DNA of 64,000 nt, from the NCBI RefSeq assembly GCF_900112985.1, contig NZ_FONS01000006.1, positions 124,001-188,000 on the forward strand. The letters run 5' to 3'. Position 1 is the first letter of the stretch; the number at the start of each line of letters is the position of its first letter. This document shows positions 1 to 8,801 of the stretch, piece after piece. Under the pieces are notes generated by a model that saw only the letters and a program-made list of their open reading frames with translations, ran no database searches and was not told where the DNA came from. The translations under genes were made by a program, and so were the position numbers. The stretch comes from Pedobacter antarcticus (GTDB taxonomy: Bacteria > Bacteroidota > Bacteroidia > Sphingobacteriales > Sphingobacteriaceae).

Positions 1-500
1 AAATCTCCAATACGGTATCCCAGAATCGGCAGTTTATAATGCATCACAGGCAGTGGAATTATTTCCGTTTGTCCGATCAAAAAAGATTCGTCAATTACAG
101 TATGCATATCTATCTGCGGCAGTCCCGGATAGAAATGTTCAGTAAAAATATAAGAGAATTCTCTTTTTAGGGCATCCTGAACACGTGGAGTTGCATAGAT
201 ATCTATGTTCTTTTGCAGTAGATAATTAAATGGGCGGATATCATCCAGGCCGGCAATATGATCTTTATGTTCATGCGTATAAATGATAGCATCCAGATCT
301 TTCACACCCGCACGAAGCATCTGATACCTGAAATCCGGGCCACTATCAATTACGATGGTCCTGTCTGCCGTTTCTACCAGAACAGAAACACGCAGGCGTT
401 TATCTCTGTCATCCTCAGAGCGGCATACTTCACAATTGCAGCAAATCACAGGAATACCTTGTGAAGTGCCCGTACCCAGAAATGTTATCTTCAATGGCAA
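1..500 (-). CDS. MBL-fold metal hydrolase (PhnP-like), 3' end outside window
   Basis: Reading the minus strand from 500 gives a metallo-beta-lactamase-fold protein. It opens with KITFLGTGTSQGIP and carries the zinc-binding motif THEHKDHIAGLDD, as in the cyclic phosphodiesterase / PhnP-like branch. The frame is open to the window edge, so the C-terminus is missing. There is no ATG near the family's usual N-terminus. A stop lies only two codons upstream of the first candidate, so translation probably starts at TTG (500 or 494). It lies 13 bases after the LolA-like gene on the same strand and is probably co-transcribed with ftsK and lolA. The substrate is not determined; related enzymes cleave cyclic phosphodiesters, but this is only an inference. 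Confidence 0.8.
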   Translation of the reverse strand, partial: MPLKITFLGTGTSQGIPVICCNCEVCRSEDDRDKRLRVSVLVETADRTIVIDSGPDFRYQMLRAGVKDLDAIIYTHEHKDHIAGLDDIRPFNYLLQKNIDIYATPRVQDALKREFSYIFTEHFYPGLPQIDMHTVIDESFLIGQTEIIPLPVMHYKLPILGYRIGD

Positions 501-513
501 AATTTAAATTATA

Positions 514-1164
514 TTATCTCAAATCCACTACTTCTACACCAGGATATTTTTTAGCATCAAAACTATAGGTGCTCTCCGGAACTTTTACGTTCGGTGCGAA
601 AGATTTGACTGTATATGTGTATTTATTCCCATTTTTATCAAAGATCAGCACACTGGCAATCTGCTTTGCCACTTTATCAATCCCCAGTGTAATCTTAGCA
701 TAAGATTTCTTAGAATCGGCAGGTGTCAAATCAACAAACTGCTGTACTTTGCCGCCCACTTTACGTTCGCCGGTATAAGCATATTTAAATCCCTTTTCAT
801 ACAAGGTAAAGATTTTGGCGGGGTTAATATCTCCGTCTTCATTGTTTACATTTGCAACCTGTACCTCCTTATCTTTCTTCAGGTAGGTCCAAAGCGTTTT
901 ACCATCACTAATCATATCCTGATCGGTCATGACTACCCGGTACCTGTTAGCCTTCGCCTGAACGGTGAGAGTCCCCTGCTGGGTTTCTTTAGCCTTGTTT
1001 TGCGGGCTTTCCAGTGTGAAGATAAAATCTGCCTTTACAGCATCGTAAGACTTATATTTTTTGCTGACTCCAGCAAGTATTGTTGTAGCCTGTGCCTGTT
1101 GCTGGGCAAAGCCGGTATATCCAGTTCCTGTAAGTAGAAGGAACGCCAAAAAAAGTTGTTTCAT
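514..1164 (-). CDS. LolA-like outer-membrane lipoprotein carrier protein
   Basis: A 216-residue secreted protein with a clear signal peptide (residues 1-20, ending GFA before QQ). The body matches the periplasmic LolA fold: an early KSYDAVKADFIFTLESP segment, then alternating beta strands such as GTLTVQAKANRYRVVM and SDGKTLWTYLKKDKEVQV. LolA carries lipoproteins from the inner to the outer membrane through the periplasm. The gene follows ftsK by 15 bases, and an ftsK-lolA pairing is common in Bacteroidota. Family assignment rests on overall pattern and context, because LolA has no catalytic motif. Confidence 0.8.
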   Translation of the reverse strand: MKQLFLAFLLLTGTGYTGFAQQQAQATTILAGVSKKYKSYDAVKADFIFTLESPQNKAKETQQGTLTVQAKANRYRVVMTDQDMISDGKTLWTYLKKDKEVQVANVNNEDGDINPAKIFTLYEKGFKYAYTGERKVGGKVQQFVDLTPADSKKSYAKITLGIDKVAKQIASVLIFDKNGNKYTYTVKSFAPNVKVPESTYSFDAKKYPGVEVVDLR

Positions 1165-1179
1165 CGGTGTGTGTGTTAT

Positions 1180-3855
1180 TTATGGTTTCTTCAGATTGTC
1201 CAAGAACTGTTCCAAAGCATATTCATCAGGCAATAAAACCTCTCTGGCTTTACTCCCCTCAAAAGGCCCGACCACACCCGTAGCTTCCAGCTGATCAATA
1301 ATTCTACCTGCCCGGTTATATCCAAGTTTAAGCTTACGCTGAATTAGTGAAGTTGAACCCTGCTGGTGCATAACAATCAGTCTTGCTGCTTCTTCGAACA
1401 TAGAATCCCGGTCATCCAGATTAAAATCTGCCTTGGCCGATTCCGCAGCCTCATCCAGATATTCAGGCAACTGATATGCCTCAGGATAACCACGCTGATT
1501 ACCAATGAATTCAGAAATACGATCAACTTCAGGTGTATCTACAAAAGCACACTGTAAACGAATCAGGTCATTTCCTGTAGATAAAAGCATATCTCCCCGC
1601 CCGATCAGCTGATCGGCACCACCACTATCCAGAATAGTTCTCGAGTCAATTTTTGATAATACCCTGAACGCAAGCCTTGCCGGGAAGTTCGCTTTAATCG
1701 TACCCGTAATAATATTTACCGATGGACGCTGCGTAGCCAGTACCAGGTGAATACCTACCGCACGCGCCAGCTGTGCAAGACGCGCAATCGGGGTTTCAAC
1801 CTCTTTACCAGCGGTCATCATCAAATCTGCAAACTCATCCACAATCAGTACAATATATGGAAGAAAACGATGCGAATTCTCAGGATTAAGCTTCCTTTTG
1901 ATAAACTTATCATTGTATTCTTTCAAATTTCTGACCTGTGCGTCCTTTAACAAATCATAACGCTGATCCATTTCGATACATAGTGAATTCAGTGTATGAA
2001 TTACCTTTTTTGTATCCGTAATAATTGCGTCTGCTTCACCAGGAAGCTTAGCCAGGAAATGCCGTTCAATTTTATTGAATAGAGTCAGCTCGACCTTTTT
2101 AGGATCGACCAATACGAACTTCAATTGAGATGGATGCTTTTTATAGAGCAGCGATACCAGAAGAGCATTAATACCAACAGATTTACCCTGCCCTGTCGCA
2201 CCTGCAACCAGTAAATGGGGCATTTTCGCCAGATCAGCAATATAAACTTCGTTGGAAATCGTCTTACCCAAAGCAATAGGGAGCTCCATATCCGTTTTCT
2301 GGAACTTTTCAGTAGCCAGTATACTCCGCATAGAAACCATCTCCGGATGCATATTAGGTACCTCAATACCAATAGTTCCTTTACCGGGCATTGGCGCAAT
2401 AATACGGATTCCCAGAGCAGCAAGACTTAAAGCGATGTCGTCTTCCAGATTCTTGATTTTGGAAATCCGGATACCTGGGGCAGGTATAATTTCATAAAGC
2501 GTAACCGTCGGACCGATGGTTGCTTTAATCTTATCAATTTCGATATTATAGTGATTCAGCGTTTCTACAATCTTATTCTTGTTGGCTTCGAGCTCATCAG
2601 CATTTACTGAAATTTTATTCGAACCATAATCTTCCAATAGATCCAGATGTGGATATTGATAGCTGGACAGATCCAATTTAGGATCATAATTTCCAAACTG
2701 CTCAACAAGCTGTTCAGATTTCTTTTCTTCCTCAGATTTTGCTACAGTCAGAACTGGCTCCGCCTTAACTGATATTGGTTCAGATTGAGGAACGATCACT
2801 TCTTCCAATGGAATAGAGGCAACCCGAACCGGGGCTGGCGGCGCAACTGCAGGACTGAGAATAATAGCTTCATTCATCACATTAACTGCAGGCCTTGAAG
2901 GCGTTACAACCTCCTCTTCTATCGGCTCCTGCACTTCAAATCTGCTGGACGGAACAATAGCACCCTGACTTTGCTTACGCTGACCTCCCAAACGTTCATT
3001 GAGTGTAAACTCAACCTCTCCCGATTTTTTATCGTTTTCCTGTACTGGTCTCGCGGCAGATTTTTCCGTTAGAGCGCTACTTTCTGCGGTTTTTGGTGTA
3101 AAGGCATTTCCGTTACTATATTCTGGCTCCAGGTCTGTATCCTCTTCGACAAGCACCTTTTTACGTTCAGGAAGCTTAAAATCAATATTGTAAGCGATTA
3201 CTAAAATCGTCAGTGCTAAAAATGCAAGTAATACTCCTACACCAGTTACACCGATCTGGGCGACCAGTACTTTATTGGACCAGTAGCCAATTTCACCTTC
3301 GAGATAATGCGGCGCATCCAGAAAAAAGGAATGGAAAAACCCAAAGGTCAGACTCAGAAAAAGTAAAAAGAACAAACTGTAGCCCAGCGTTTTTTCCATA
3401 GAAAATATCTTCACTTTAAACAGCAGACGATAGCCGATTACAAAGAAGACAAATACGAAAAGAAAAGAGGCGACACCAAACCACTCGTAAATAAACTGGT
3501 GGGAAAGTAAAGCACCGAATTTGCCCAGCCAGTTCTGGACCATTATTGGAATATTATTTTGCTGCAGTTCCTCAACCGTTTTGAAAAGGTTGCTCCAGCC
3601 ACCGTTGGCGTCTATAACATAGCTGTAATCCTCCTGCCATGTAAACACGTAGGAAGTAAATGCAACCAGAAAATATATAGAAAGAATCAAAAAGAAAAGC
3701 CCGGCTATTTTCAGTATTCTTTCATCCTGAAAATTCAGTGAGGGCATCCGCTCAAATGTCGACCGGGTATCCCTGGAACTGGTCCTGGAACCCTGTTTGT
3801 CCCTGCTATCGTTTTTGAATGAATTAGATTTAAATTGGTTTCCCCTTACCGACAT
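1180..3855 (-). CDS. ftsK: DNA translocase FtsK/SpoIIIE family
   Basis: A membrane-anchored DNA pump for chromosome segregation at the division septum. The N-terminus has about four membrane segments. A long Pro/Glu/Val-rich linker follows, then the RecA-like motor with Walker A GATGQGKS, Walker B IVLIVDEFADLM and the ATQRPSVNIITG motif. At the C-terminus is a gamma-type winged helix (RKLKLGYNRAGRIID), which in FtsK reads orientation sequences. An open frame extends 10 codons further upstream to a TTG at 3885. I prefer the ATG at 3855 because MSVRGNQFKSN is a typical Bacteroidota FtsK start. At about 890 residues it has the normal size. lolA follows directly. Confidence 0.95.
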   Translation of the reverse strand: MSVRGNQFKSNSFKNDSRDKQGSRTSSRDTRSTFERMPSLNFQDERILKIAGLFFLILSIYFLVAFTSYVFTWQEDYSYVIDANGGWSNLFKTVEELQQNNIPIMVQNWLGKFGALLSHQFIYEWFGVASFLFVFVFFVIGYRLLFKVKIFSMEKTLGYSLFFLLFLSLTFGFFHSFFLDAPHYLEGEIGYWSNKVLVAQIGVTGVGVLLAFLALTILVIAYNIDFKLPERKKVLVEEDTDLEPEYSNGNAFTPKTAESSALTEKSAARPVQENDKKSGEVEFTLNERLGGQRKQSQGAIVPSSRFEVQEPIEEEVVTPSRPAVNVMNEAIILSPAVAPPAPVRVASIPLEEVIVPQSEPISVKAEPVLTVAKSEEEKKSEQLVEQFGNYDPKLDLSSYQYPHLDLLEDYGSNKISVNADELEANKNKIVETLNHYNIEIDKIKATIGPTVTLYEIIPAPGIRISKIKNLEDDIALSLAALGIRIIAPMPGKGTIGIEVPNMHPEMVSMRSILATEKFQKTDMELPIALGKTISNEVYIADLAKMPHLLVAGATGQGKSVGINALLVSLLYKKHPSQLKFVLVDPKKVELTLFNKIERHFLAKLPGEADAIITDTKKVIHTLNSLCIEMDQRYDLLKDAQVRNLKEYNDKFIKRKLNPENSHRFLPYIVLIVDEFADLMMTAGKEVETPIARLAQLARAVGIHLVLATQRPSVNIITGTIKANFPARLAFRVLSKIDSRTILDSGGADQLIGRGDMLLSTGNDLIRLQCAFVDTPEVDRISEFIGNQRGYPEAYQLPEYLDEAAESAKADFNLDDRDSMFEEAARLIVMHQQGSTSLIQRKLKLGYNRAGRIIDQLEATGVVGPFEGSKAREVLLPDEYALEQFLDNLKKP

Positions 3856-3926
3856 GTTGCGTTTACTGAATTTAATAAGCAGCAAATATAAAATATTTAT
3901 ATCTGACCACCCTATGATATTATAGT

Positions 3927-4148
3927 CTACCGATCCCAGATCCGCATTCTGATCCGTTTAACATAATGGCGTACATCTAGTACAACAACAGCCATCATAT
4001 AAAAGATAATAGGAAAGCCTACAGCCAGAAAAGAAGAATAAATGAAGAAAAGCCTGATCTTGCTGATGGACATATTCAGCTTATCTGCCAGATAAGTGCA
4101 GACACCAAAACTTTGTTTTTCAAAATAAGTAACGATACTCTGGAACAT
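3927..4148 (-). CDS. PspC-domain membrane protein
   Basis: A 73-residue PspC-type protein. It begins with the typical soluble part (FGVCTYLADKLNMSISKIRL) followed by a hydrophobic region at about residues 33-55 that probably spans the membrane, then a basic tail. PspC domains occur in phage-shock stress sensors, but stand-alone copies in Bacteroidota have no defined role. It sits just upstream of ftsK on the same strand (71 bases to the preferred ftsK start). Confidence 0.85.
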   Translation of the reverse strand: MFQSIVTYFEKQSFGVCTYLADKLNMSISKIRLFFIYSSFLAVGFPIIFYMMAVVVLDVRHYVKRIRMRIWDR

Positions 4149-4266
4149 AATGCTGATTAAAATGTAAATCCGTATCTATTTCCCAACCGGGAGACTAAAT
4201 TTAACGAATAATTACGGAATGCAAAAATCATTCCCCATTAAAAAACGAAATACAAGCTTACATATT

Positions 4267-5097
4267 TTACAGCAGTCCGGCTTCTGTTAGAATTGATTCC
4301 ATTTCCTGCTGTAACTTTAGAGCTTCGGCCCGTGCTTTCTCTGCAAAATCCGTTCCTTTACCAGCGTAGATTATTCCTCGAGAAGAGTTCACAAGGAGTC
4401 CACAATGGTCATTCAAGCCAAATTCACACACATCTTTAAGACTTCCGCCTTGCGCACCGACTCCAGGGACCAAAAGAAAATGATCAGGAGCAAGCCTTCT
4501 GATATTGGCAAATTCCGAGCCCCTGGTTGCACCAACAACATACATCAGCTGTTCGCTATCAGCCCAACCAGATGAACTACGGATTACTTCTTCATACAAT
4601 TTACCATTTTCAGATTCGGTCAGCTGAAAATCACTGTGTCCAGCATTAGAGGTCAGGGCAAGCAGAATTACCCATTTATCTGCATAATTCAGAAAAGGAC
4701 TGACAGAATCTTTACCCATATAAGGTGCAACTGTTACCGCATCAAAACCTAATCCGCTTTGCTCCTCCTTAAAAAATGCATCAGCGTACATAGCAGAAGT
4801 ATTGCCGATATCTCCTCTTTTCGCATCTGCGATCGTAAAAATATCTTTAGGAATATAAGCCCAGGTTTGCTCAAGACTTTTCCAGCCTTTTAAACCTCTT
4901 GATTCATAAAAAGCAGTATTTGGTTTATAGGCAACACAAAGATCCTGTGTTGCATCAATAAGTTGTTTGTTAAATTCAAATACCGGATCTTCCAGATCCA
5001 GCAAGTGTTCAGGGAGGTTTTCCAGTACCGGATCCAGACCTACACACAAAAATGATTTTTTAACTCTGATTTGTTCAAATAACTGCTTCTTATTCAT
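4267..5097 (-). CDS. pyrF: Orotidine-5'-phosphate decarboxylase (long type)
   Basis: Catalyses the last step of UMP synthesis, decarboxylation of orotidine 5'-monophosphate, in the cytoplasm. The catalytic lysine motif DAKRGD is at residues 91-96, and the phosphate-binding segment [12 protein letters not shown] is near residue 210. At 276 residues it belongs to the longer type 2 family, not the 230-residue E. coli type. The ATG at 5097 is the natural start. No other pyrimidine gene is adjacent. Confidence 0.95.
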   Translation of the reverse strand: MNKKQLFEQIRVKKSFLCVGLDPVLENLPEHLLDLEDPVFEFNKQLIDATQDLCVAYKPNTAFYESRGLKGWKSLEQTWAYIPKDIFTIADAKRGDIGNTSAMYADAFFKEEQSGLGFDAVTVAPYMGKDSVSPFLNYADKWVILLALTSNAGHSDFQLTESENGKLYEEVIRSSSGWADSEQLMYVVGATRGSEFANIRRLAPDHFLLVPGVGAQGGSLKDVCEFGLNDHCGLLVNSSRGIIYAGKGTDFAEKARAEALKLQQEMESILTEAGLL

Positions 5098-5312
5098 TTG
5101 GGCTTAGATTATGCGCAAATATGCCATTTTTTTTCAAAGGATACCAACCCCCGAATGTTCATTAGCAGGTAAATTATTACCATTAATTTTAAAAAATACT
5201 TGGAGATTAGGTTTCAAATACATACAATTGCAACATAATTCTCAAGTTCTATCTGATCATTCCAGAAAATCTCATTAAAATTTGTTGTCAATCCAAATCG
5301 TTATTGCATTTT

Positions 5313-5342
5313 TTTGCTGTGATCTACAGATAAATACGTTTA
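5313..5342 (+). promoter_or_regulatory. Predicted rho promoter (Bacteroidota type)
   Basis: TTTG at 5313-5316, 18 bases, then TACGTTTA at 5335-5342. This is close to the Bacteroidota consensus TTTG-N19-TAnnTTTG, with one mismatch in the -7 box. Transcription would begin near 5348, giving a leader of roughly 18 bases before the rho ATG. The rest of 5098-5312 is AT-rich with no gene or strong hairpin. Confidence 0.5.
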
Positions 5343-5366
5343 TAAAATTTTCTCCACACCCACATA

Positions 5367-7085
5367 ATGTTTAGTAAAACAGAATTAAATGAAAAACTCA
5401 CTGCAGAACTGCGGGAGTTAGCAAAATCACAGGGTATTCTAAATGCTGATGAACTGCGCAAACCAGAATTGATAGAAGTTATTCATCAATTGAGCGAACA
5501 GACCAATCAGTCCGGGCAACCAGCTGAAATTGCTGCTGAAGCCGGAGTAACTGCACCCGCAGAAGAAAAACAGCTGAAGGAAAAACCAGCAAAAAATAAA
5601 ATAGTTAAAGCTGCTCCGGCAGAAAAAACTGTCAGAAAAAGAACAAGGATACCAAAAGAGGAGGCTGAAGCGCCACAACCGTCTAACGGTACTTTTAACA
5701 GGGCTGCGTTATTTGATGCACCTGCGGTAGAAGAACAAGTTGTAAATGTTCAGGAAACTATACCCGCACCAGTGCAGCCGGTAGCAGAAGAGACAAACAC
5801 TCCAGTACAACAGGCTCCTGTACAAAGAAAACAAGAGACGCAGCCTTCAACTCAAAATAACGGTAATCAGGCGGACAATAAAAAAGTTAAAACTCCAAGA
5901 GAAGATAACAACCGTCAGAAAAACAACAATAATCAAAAACAAAACGAGAACAGCTACTCGAATCTGGATTTCGATAATACAATTACTAATGAAGGTGTAT
6001 TGGAAATTATGCCGGACGGTTATGGTTTCCTAAGATCAGCAGATTACAATTACCTGTCCTCGCCCGATGATATTTACGTTTCCCAGTCACAGATTAAATT
6101 ATTCGGCCTGAAGACCGGTGACACTGTAAAAGGAAGCATCAGACCACCAAAAGAAGGAGAGAAATATTTTCCGCTGGTTCGTGTGGAAACCATTAACGGA
6201 AGACTTCCGGCAGATGTCAGAGATCGCGTTCCATTCGACTACCTGACCCCTTTGTTCCCGACAGAAAGATTAAATCTGTTTACAGAAACGAATAATTATT
6301 CAACCCGTATCATTGACCTTTTTACCCCAATTGGTAAAGGACAGCGTGGTTTGATCGTAGCACAACCTAAAACAGGTAAAACTAATTTACTAAAAGAAGT
6401 TGCGAATGCGATTGCTAAAAATCACCCTGAAGTATATCTGATTATCCTGTTGATCGACGAGCGTCCGGAAGAGGTGACAGATATGGCCAGAAGTGTAAGA
6501 GCAGAAGTAATTGCCTCCACATTTGATGAGCCTGCAGAACGTCATGTAAAGATTGCCAATATTGTATTAGAGAAAGCGAAAAGACTGGTAGAATGCGGTC
6601 ACGATGTAGTGATCCTGCTGGATTCTATTACGCGTCTTGCGCGTGCTTACAACACCACAGCACCAGCTTCCGGTAAAATACTTTCCGGTGGTGTAGACGC
6701 AAATGCTTTACATAAACCTAAACGTTTCTTCGGTGCGGCCCGTAATATTGAAAAAGGTGGTTCATTAACTATTTTGGCTACTGCCCTTACTGATACAGGC
6801 TCTAAAATGGACGAAGTTATCTTTGAAGAATTTAAAGGTACCGGTAATATGGAACTGCAACTGGATCGTAAACTGTCCAACAAACGTATCTTCCCTGCTA
6901 TCGATATCACTGCATCAAGCACAAGAAGAGACGATCTGTTACATGACAGAGACACCTTACAACGCGTATGGATCTTACGTAATCACCTTGCAGATATGAA
7001 TGCACAGGAAGCCATGGAGTTTGTACAGGCTCAGATCAGAAACACTAAAACTAATGAGGAGTTCTTAATCTCCATGAACAGCTAG
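5367..7085 (+). CDS. rho: Transcription termination factor Rho
   Basis: Hexameric RNA helicase that ends transcription. Residues 1-45 form the Rho N-terminal helical domain. Residues 46-205 are a low-complexity insert rich in Ala, Pro, Glu, Gln and Asn. The cold-shock-like RNA-binding domain is at about 207-278 ([13 protein letters not shown]). The ATPase domain follows with Walker [11 protein letters not shown] (332-340) and the motifs [14 protein letters not shown] and [13 protein letters not shown]. At 572 residues it is longer than the ~420-residue E. coli protein because of the insert, as is usual in Bacteroidota. pssA begins six bases after its stop codon. Confidence 0.97.
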   Translation: MFSKTELNEKLTAELRELAKSQGILNADELRKPELIEVIHQLSEQTNQSGQPAEIAAEAGVTAPAEEKQLKEKPAKNKIVKAAPAEKTVRKRTRIPKEEAEAPQPSNGTFNRAALFDAPAVEEQVVNVQETIPAPVQPVAEETNTPVQQAPVQRKQETQPSTQNNGNQADNKKVKTPREDNNRQKNNNNQKQNENSYSNLDFDNTITNEGVLEIMPDGYGFLRSADYNYLSSPDDIYVSQSQIKLFGLKTGDTVKGSIRPPKEGEKYFPLVRVETINGRLPADVRDRVPFDYLTPLFPTERLNLFTETNNYSTRIIDLFTPIGKGQRGLIVAQPKTGKTNLLKEVANAIAKNHPEVYLIILLIDERPEEVTDMARSVRAEVIASTFDEPAERHVKIANIVLEKAKRLVECGHDVVILLDSITRLARAYNTTAPASGKILSGGVDANALHKPKRFFGAARNIEKGGSLTILATALTDTGSKMDEVIFEEFKGTGNMELQLDRKLSNKRIFPAIDITASSTRRDDLLHDRDTLQRVWILRNHLADMNAQEAMEFVQAQIRNTKTNEEFLISMNS

Positions 7086-7091
7086 AAACTG

Positions 7092-7784
7092 ATGATAAAA
7101 AAACATATTCCAAATGCGTTAACCTGTGCCAATCTCCTCTCCGGATGTATTGGTGTGGTTTACGCATTTCAGGGAGATCTCAAAGCCTGCGCATGGGCAG
7201 TTTTAATATCTGGTATTTTTGATTTTTTCGATGGAATGGCCGCGCGTGCACTCCATGTTAAATCTGATATCGGTAAAGAACTCGACTCACTGGCAGATAT
7301 GGTCAGCTTTGGCTTTCTTCCAGGTGTGGTGCTCTTCCAGTTACTGGGTATTGCAGCTCCGGATGTTAAATATCTGCCTTACCTGGGTTTTATGGTCACT
7401 ATATTTTCGGCATTGAGATTAGCTAAGTTTAATATCGATACCCGCCAGACGGAAGATTTCATCGGGCTAAATACACCAATGAATACACTTTTCATCGTGT
7501 CACTACCTTTCATTGCTGACCAGTTTCCAAACTTGGTTTACTCCGTACCTTTGTTAATCATCTTAACTATTGTAATGAGTTTACTACTGGTGAGCGAGAT
7601 CCGTATTTTCTCGCTTAAGTTCAGTTCACTGGCATGGGGACCAAATAAAATAAAATTTATCTTTCTGCTCATTTCAGCAGTATTGCTTGCATTTTTACAA
7701 TTCGCAGCTATTCCACTGATCCTGGTTTTATACATCGGCTTATCGCCATTACATTTCAAACAGATCAGTGTGATCACCAAATAA
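7092..7784 (+). CDS. pssA: CDP-diacylglycerol--serine O-phosphatidyltransferase
   Basis: Makes phosphatidylserine from CDP-diacylglycerol and serine, the step toward phosphatidylethanolamine, at the inner membrane. The complete CDP-alcohol phosphatidyltransferase signature is present: D44-x2-DG-x2-AR-x8-G61-x3-D65-x3-D69. Several hydrophobic helices follow up to residue 225. It lies six bases after rho and ends 16 bases before a strong terminator. Serine specificity comes from the overall family resemblance (NALTCANLLSGCIGVVYAF start). Confidence 0.9.
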   Translation: MIKKHIPNALTCANLLSGCIGVVYAFQGDLKACAWAVLISGIFDFFDGMAARALHVKSDIGKELDSLADMVSFGFLPGVVLFQLLGIAAPDVKYLPYLGFMVTIFSALRLAKFNIDTRQTEDFIGLNTPMNTLFIVSLPFIADQFPNLVYSVPLLIILTIVMSLLLVSEIRIFSLKFSSLAWGPNKIKFIFLLISAVLLAFLQFAAIPLILVLYIGLSPLHFKQISVITK

Positions 7785-7800
7785 CTAAAGAAATATATTT

Positions 7801-7838
7801 AAAAAGCCGCTGCATATGATATGCAGCGGCTTTTTTTA
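7801..7838. terminator. Bidirectional intrinsic terminator
   Basis: A run of A, then GCCGCTGCAT, a short ATGAT loop, ATGCAGCGGC and seven T. The stem is perfect. It ends the rho-pssA transcript and, read on the minus strand, stands 16 bases beyond the stop of the Hpt gene's convergent partner region, so it also separates the two converging units. Confidence 0.9.
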
Positions 7839-7853
7839 TGTAATAATATCCGT

Positions 7854-8231
7854 TTACCCACGTGCTTCAAGATCAGCCCTGGCTTCGTCCAGCTGACGAT
7901 ATAAAACCTGAATAAAAGCAAGCAACTCTTTCATCGCTTCAGGGATCTGACCTGTATTACTCCCGTTCCTTAGATTATTCTCCATTTCCTGCAGATGTTC
8001 ACGCGCATCTTCCCTACCCACATAAGAGAAAGTAGGTTTAATTTTATGGGCAAATCCCGCTGCCTTTTCCCAATCTGAAGCATTCACTGCCTGCTCAAGA
8101 TCTGCGACATATAAAGGCGTCTGCAGTTTAAACATATCGATCATCTCAATCATAAATTCGGCGCTGTCACCCGACATATCTTTCAGATACGACAAATCTA
8201 AGGGAACTGTATTTTTCTGTTGATCTATCAT
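7854..8231 (-). CDS. Hpt-domain phosphotransfer protein
   Basis: A 125-residue single-domain histidine phosphotransfer protein. The phospho-acceptor is His62 in the motif AAGFAHKIKPTFSYVG, which is the usual form in this phylum (AHxLKxxxxxVG in general). Helices fill the rest of the sequence. Such proteins relay phosphoryl groups between hybrid kinases and response regulators. No partner kinase is beside it; folK lies 21 bases upstream on the same strand and may share its transcript. Confidence 0.85.
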   Translation of the reverse strand: MIDQQKNTVPLDLSYLKDMSGDSAEFMIEMIDMFKLQTPLYVADLEQAVNASDWEKAAGFAHKIKPTFSYVGREDAREHLQEMENNLRNGSNTGQIPEAMKELLAFIQVLYRQLDEARADLEARG

Positions 8232-8252
8232 TATAAGACAATTATAATAAAA

Positions 8253-8750
8253 TTAAATAATTTTAGATACATCTGAATTATCCTGTAACAAGGATAATAG
8301 AGTTGAAATGTCCTTTCCGGCGACGGGATGGATCAGATCCCCTGCAATTTCAGCCAGCGGCTCCATCACGAATTTCCTCTCCAGCATGAGCGGATGCGGG
8401 ACCTGCAGCCTTGCCCCGTCACTGATCACATCATTACCGTAAAGAATAATGTCTATATCAATTACCCTTGCACCCCATTTTTCTGCTCTCACCCGCCCCA
8501 GAATTTCTTCAATACCCAGCACAGTATCCAAAACTTCATGCGCAGTAAGGCCTGTCTTCACGGCTATTGCCAGGTTTAAAAAATCCGGCTGTTCCTGAAG
8601 TCCCCAGGCGGCAGTTTCATACCAGGCCGAACTGGCAATTACCGGCCCTAATTTTGCTGTAATCAATTCGGTCGCCTGTTCCAGTTTAGCTTGTCTGTCC
8701 CCCAGATTGCTACCCAGTAACAAATAAACTATTTTGTGCTCTAACTGCAT
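8253..8750 (-). CDS. folK: 2-amino-4-hydroxy-6-hydroxymethyldihydropteridine pyrophosphokinase
   Basis: Transfers pyrophosphate from ATP to the pterin in folate synthesis. It shows the N-terminal LLLGSNLGDR (residues 10-19), the substrate loop W-x-E-T-A, and the metal-binding pair D98/D100 in RVIDIDIILYG. At 165 residues it has the normal size. It is divergent from sppA, with 51 bases between the start codons. Confidence 0.95.
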   Translation of the reverse strand: MQLEHKIVYLLLGSNLGDRQAKLEQATELITAKLGPVIASSAWYETAAWGLQEQPDFLNLAIAVKTGLTAHEVLDTVLGIEEILGRVRAEKWGARVIDIDIILYGNDVISDGARLQVPHPLMLERKFVMEPLAEIAGDLIHPVAGKDISTLLSLLQDNSDVSKII

Positions 8751-8801
8751 ACGTAAGCCTGATCATTTAATATATTTACAAATTAAATATTAAACATTCA
8801 C

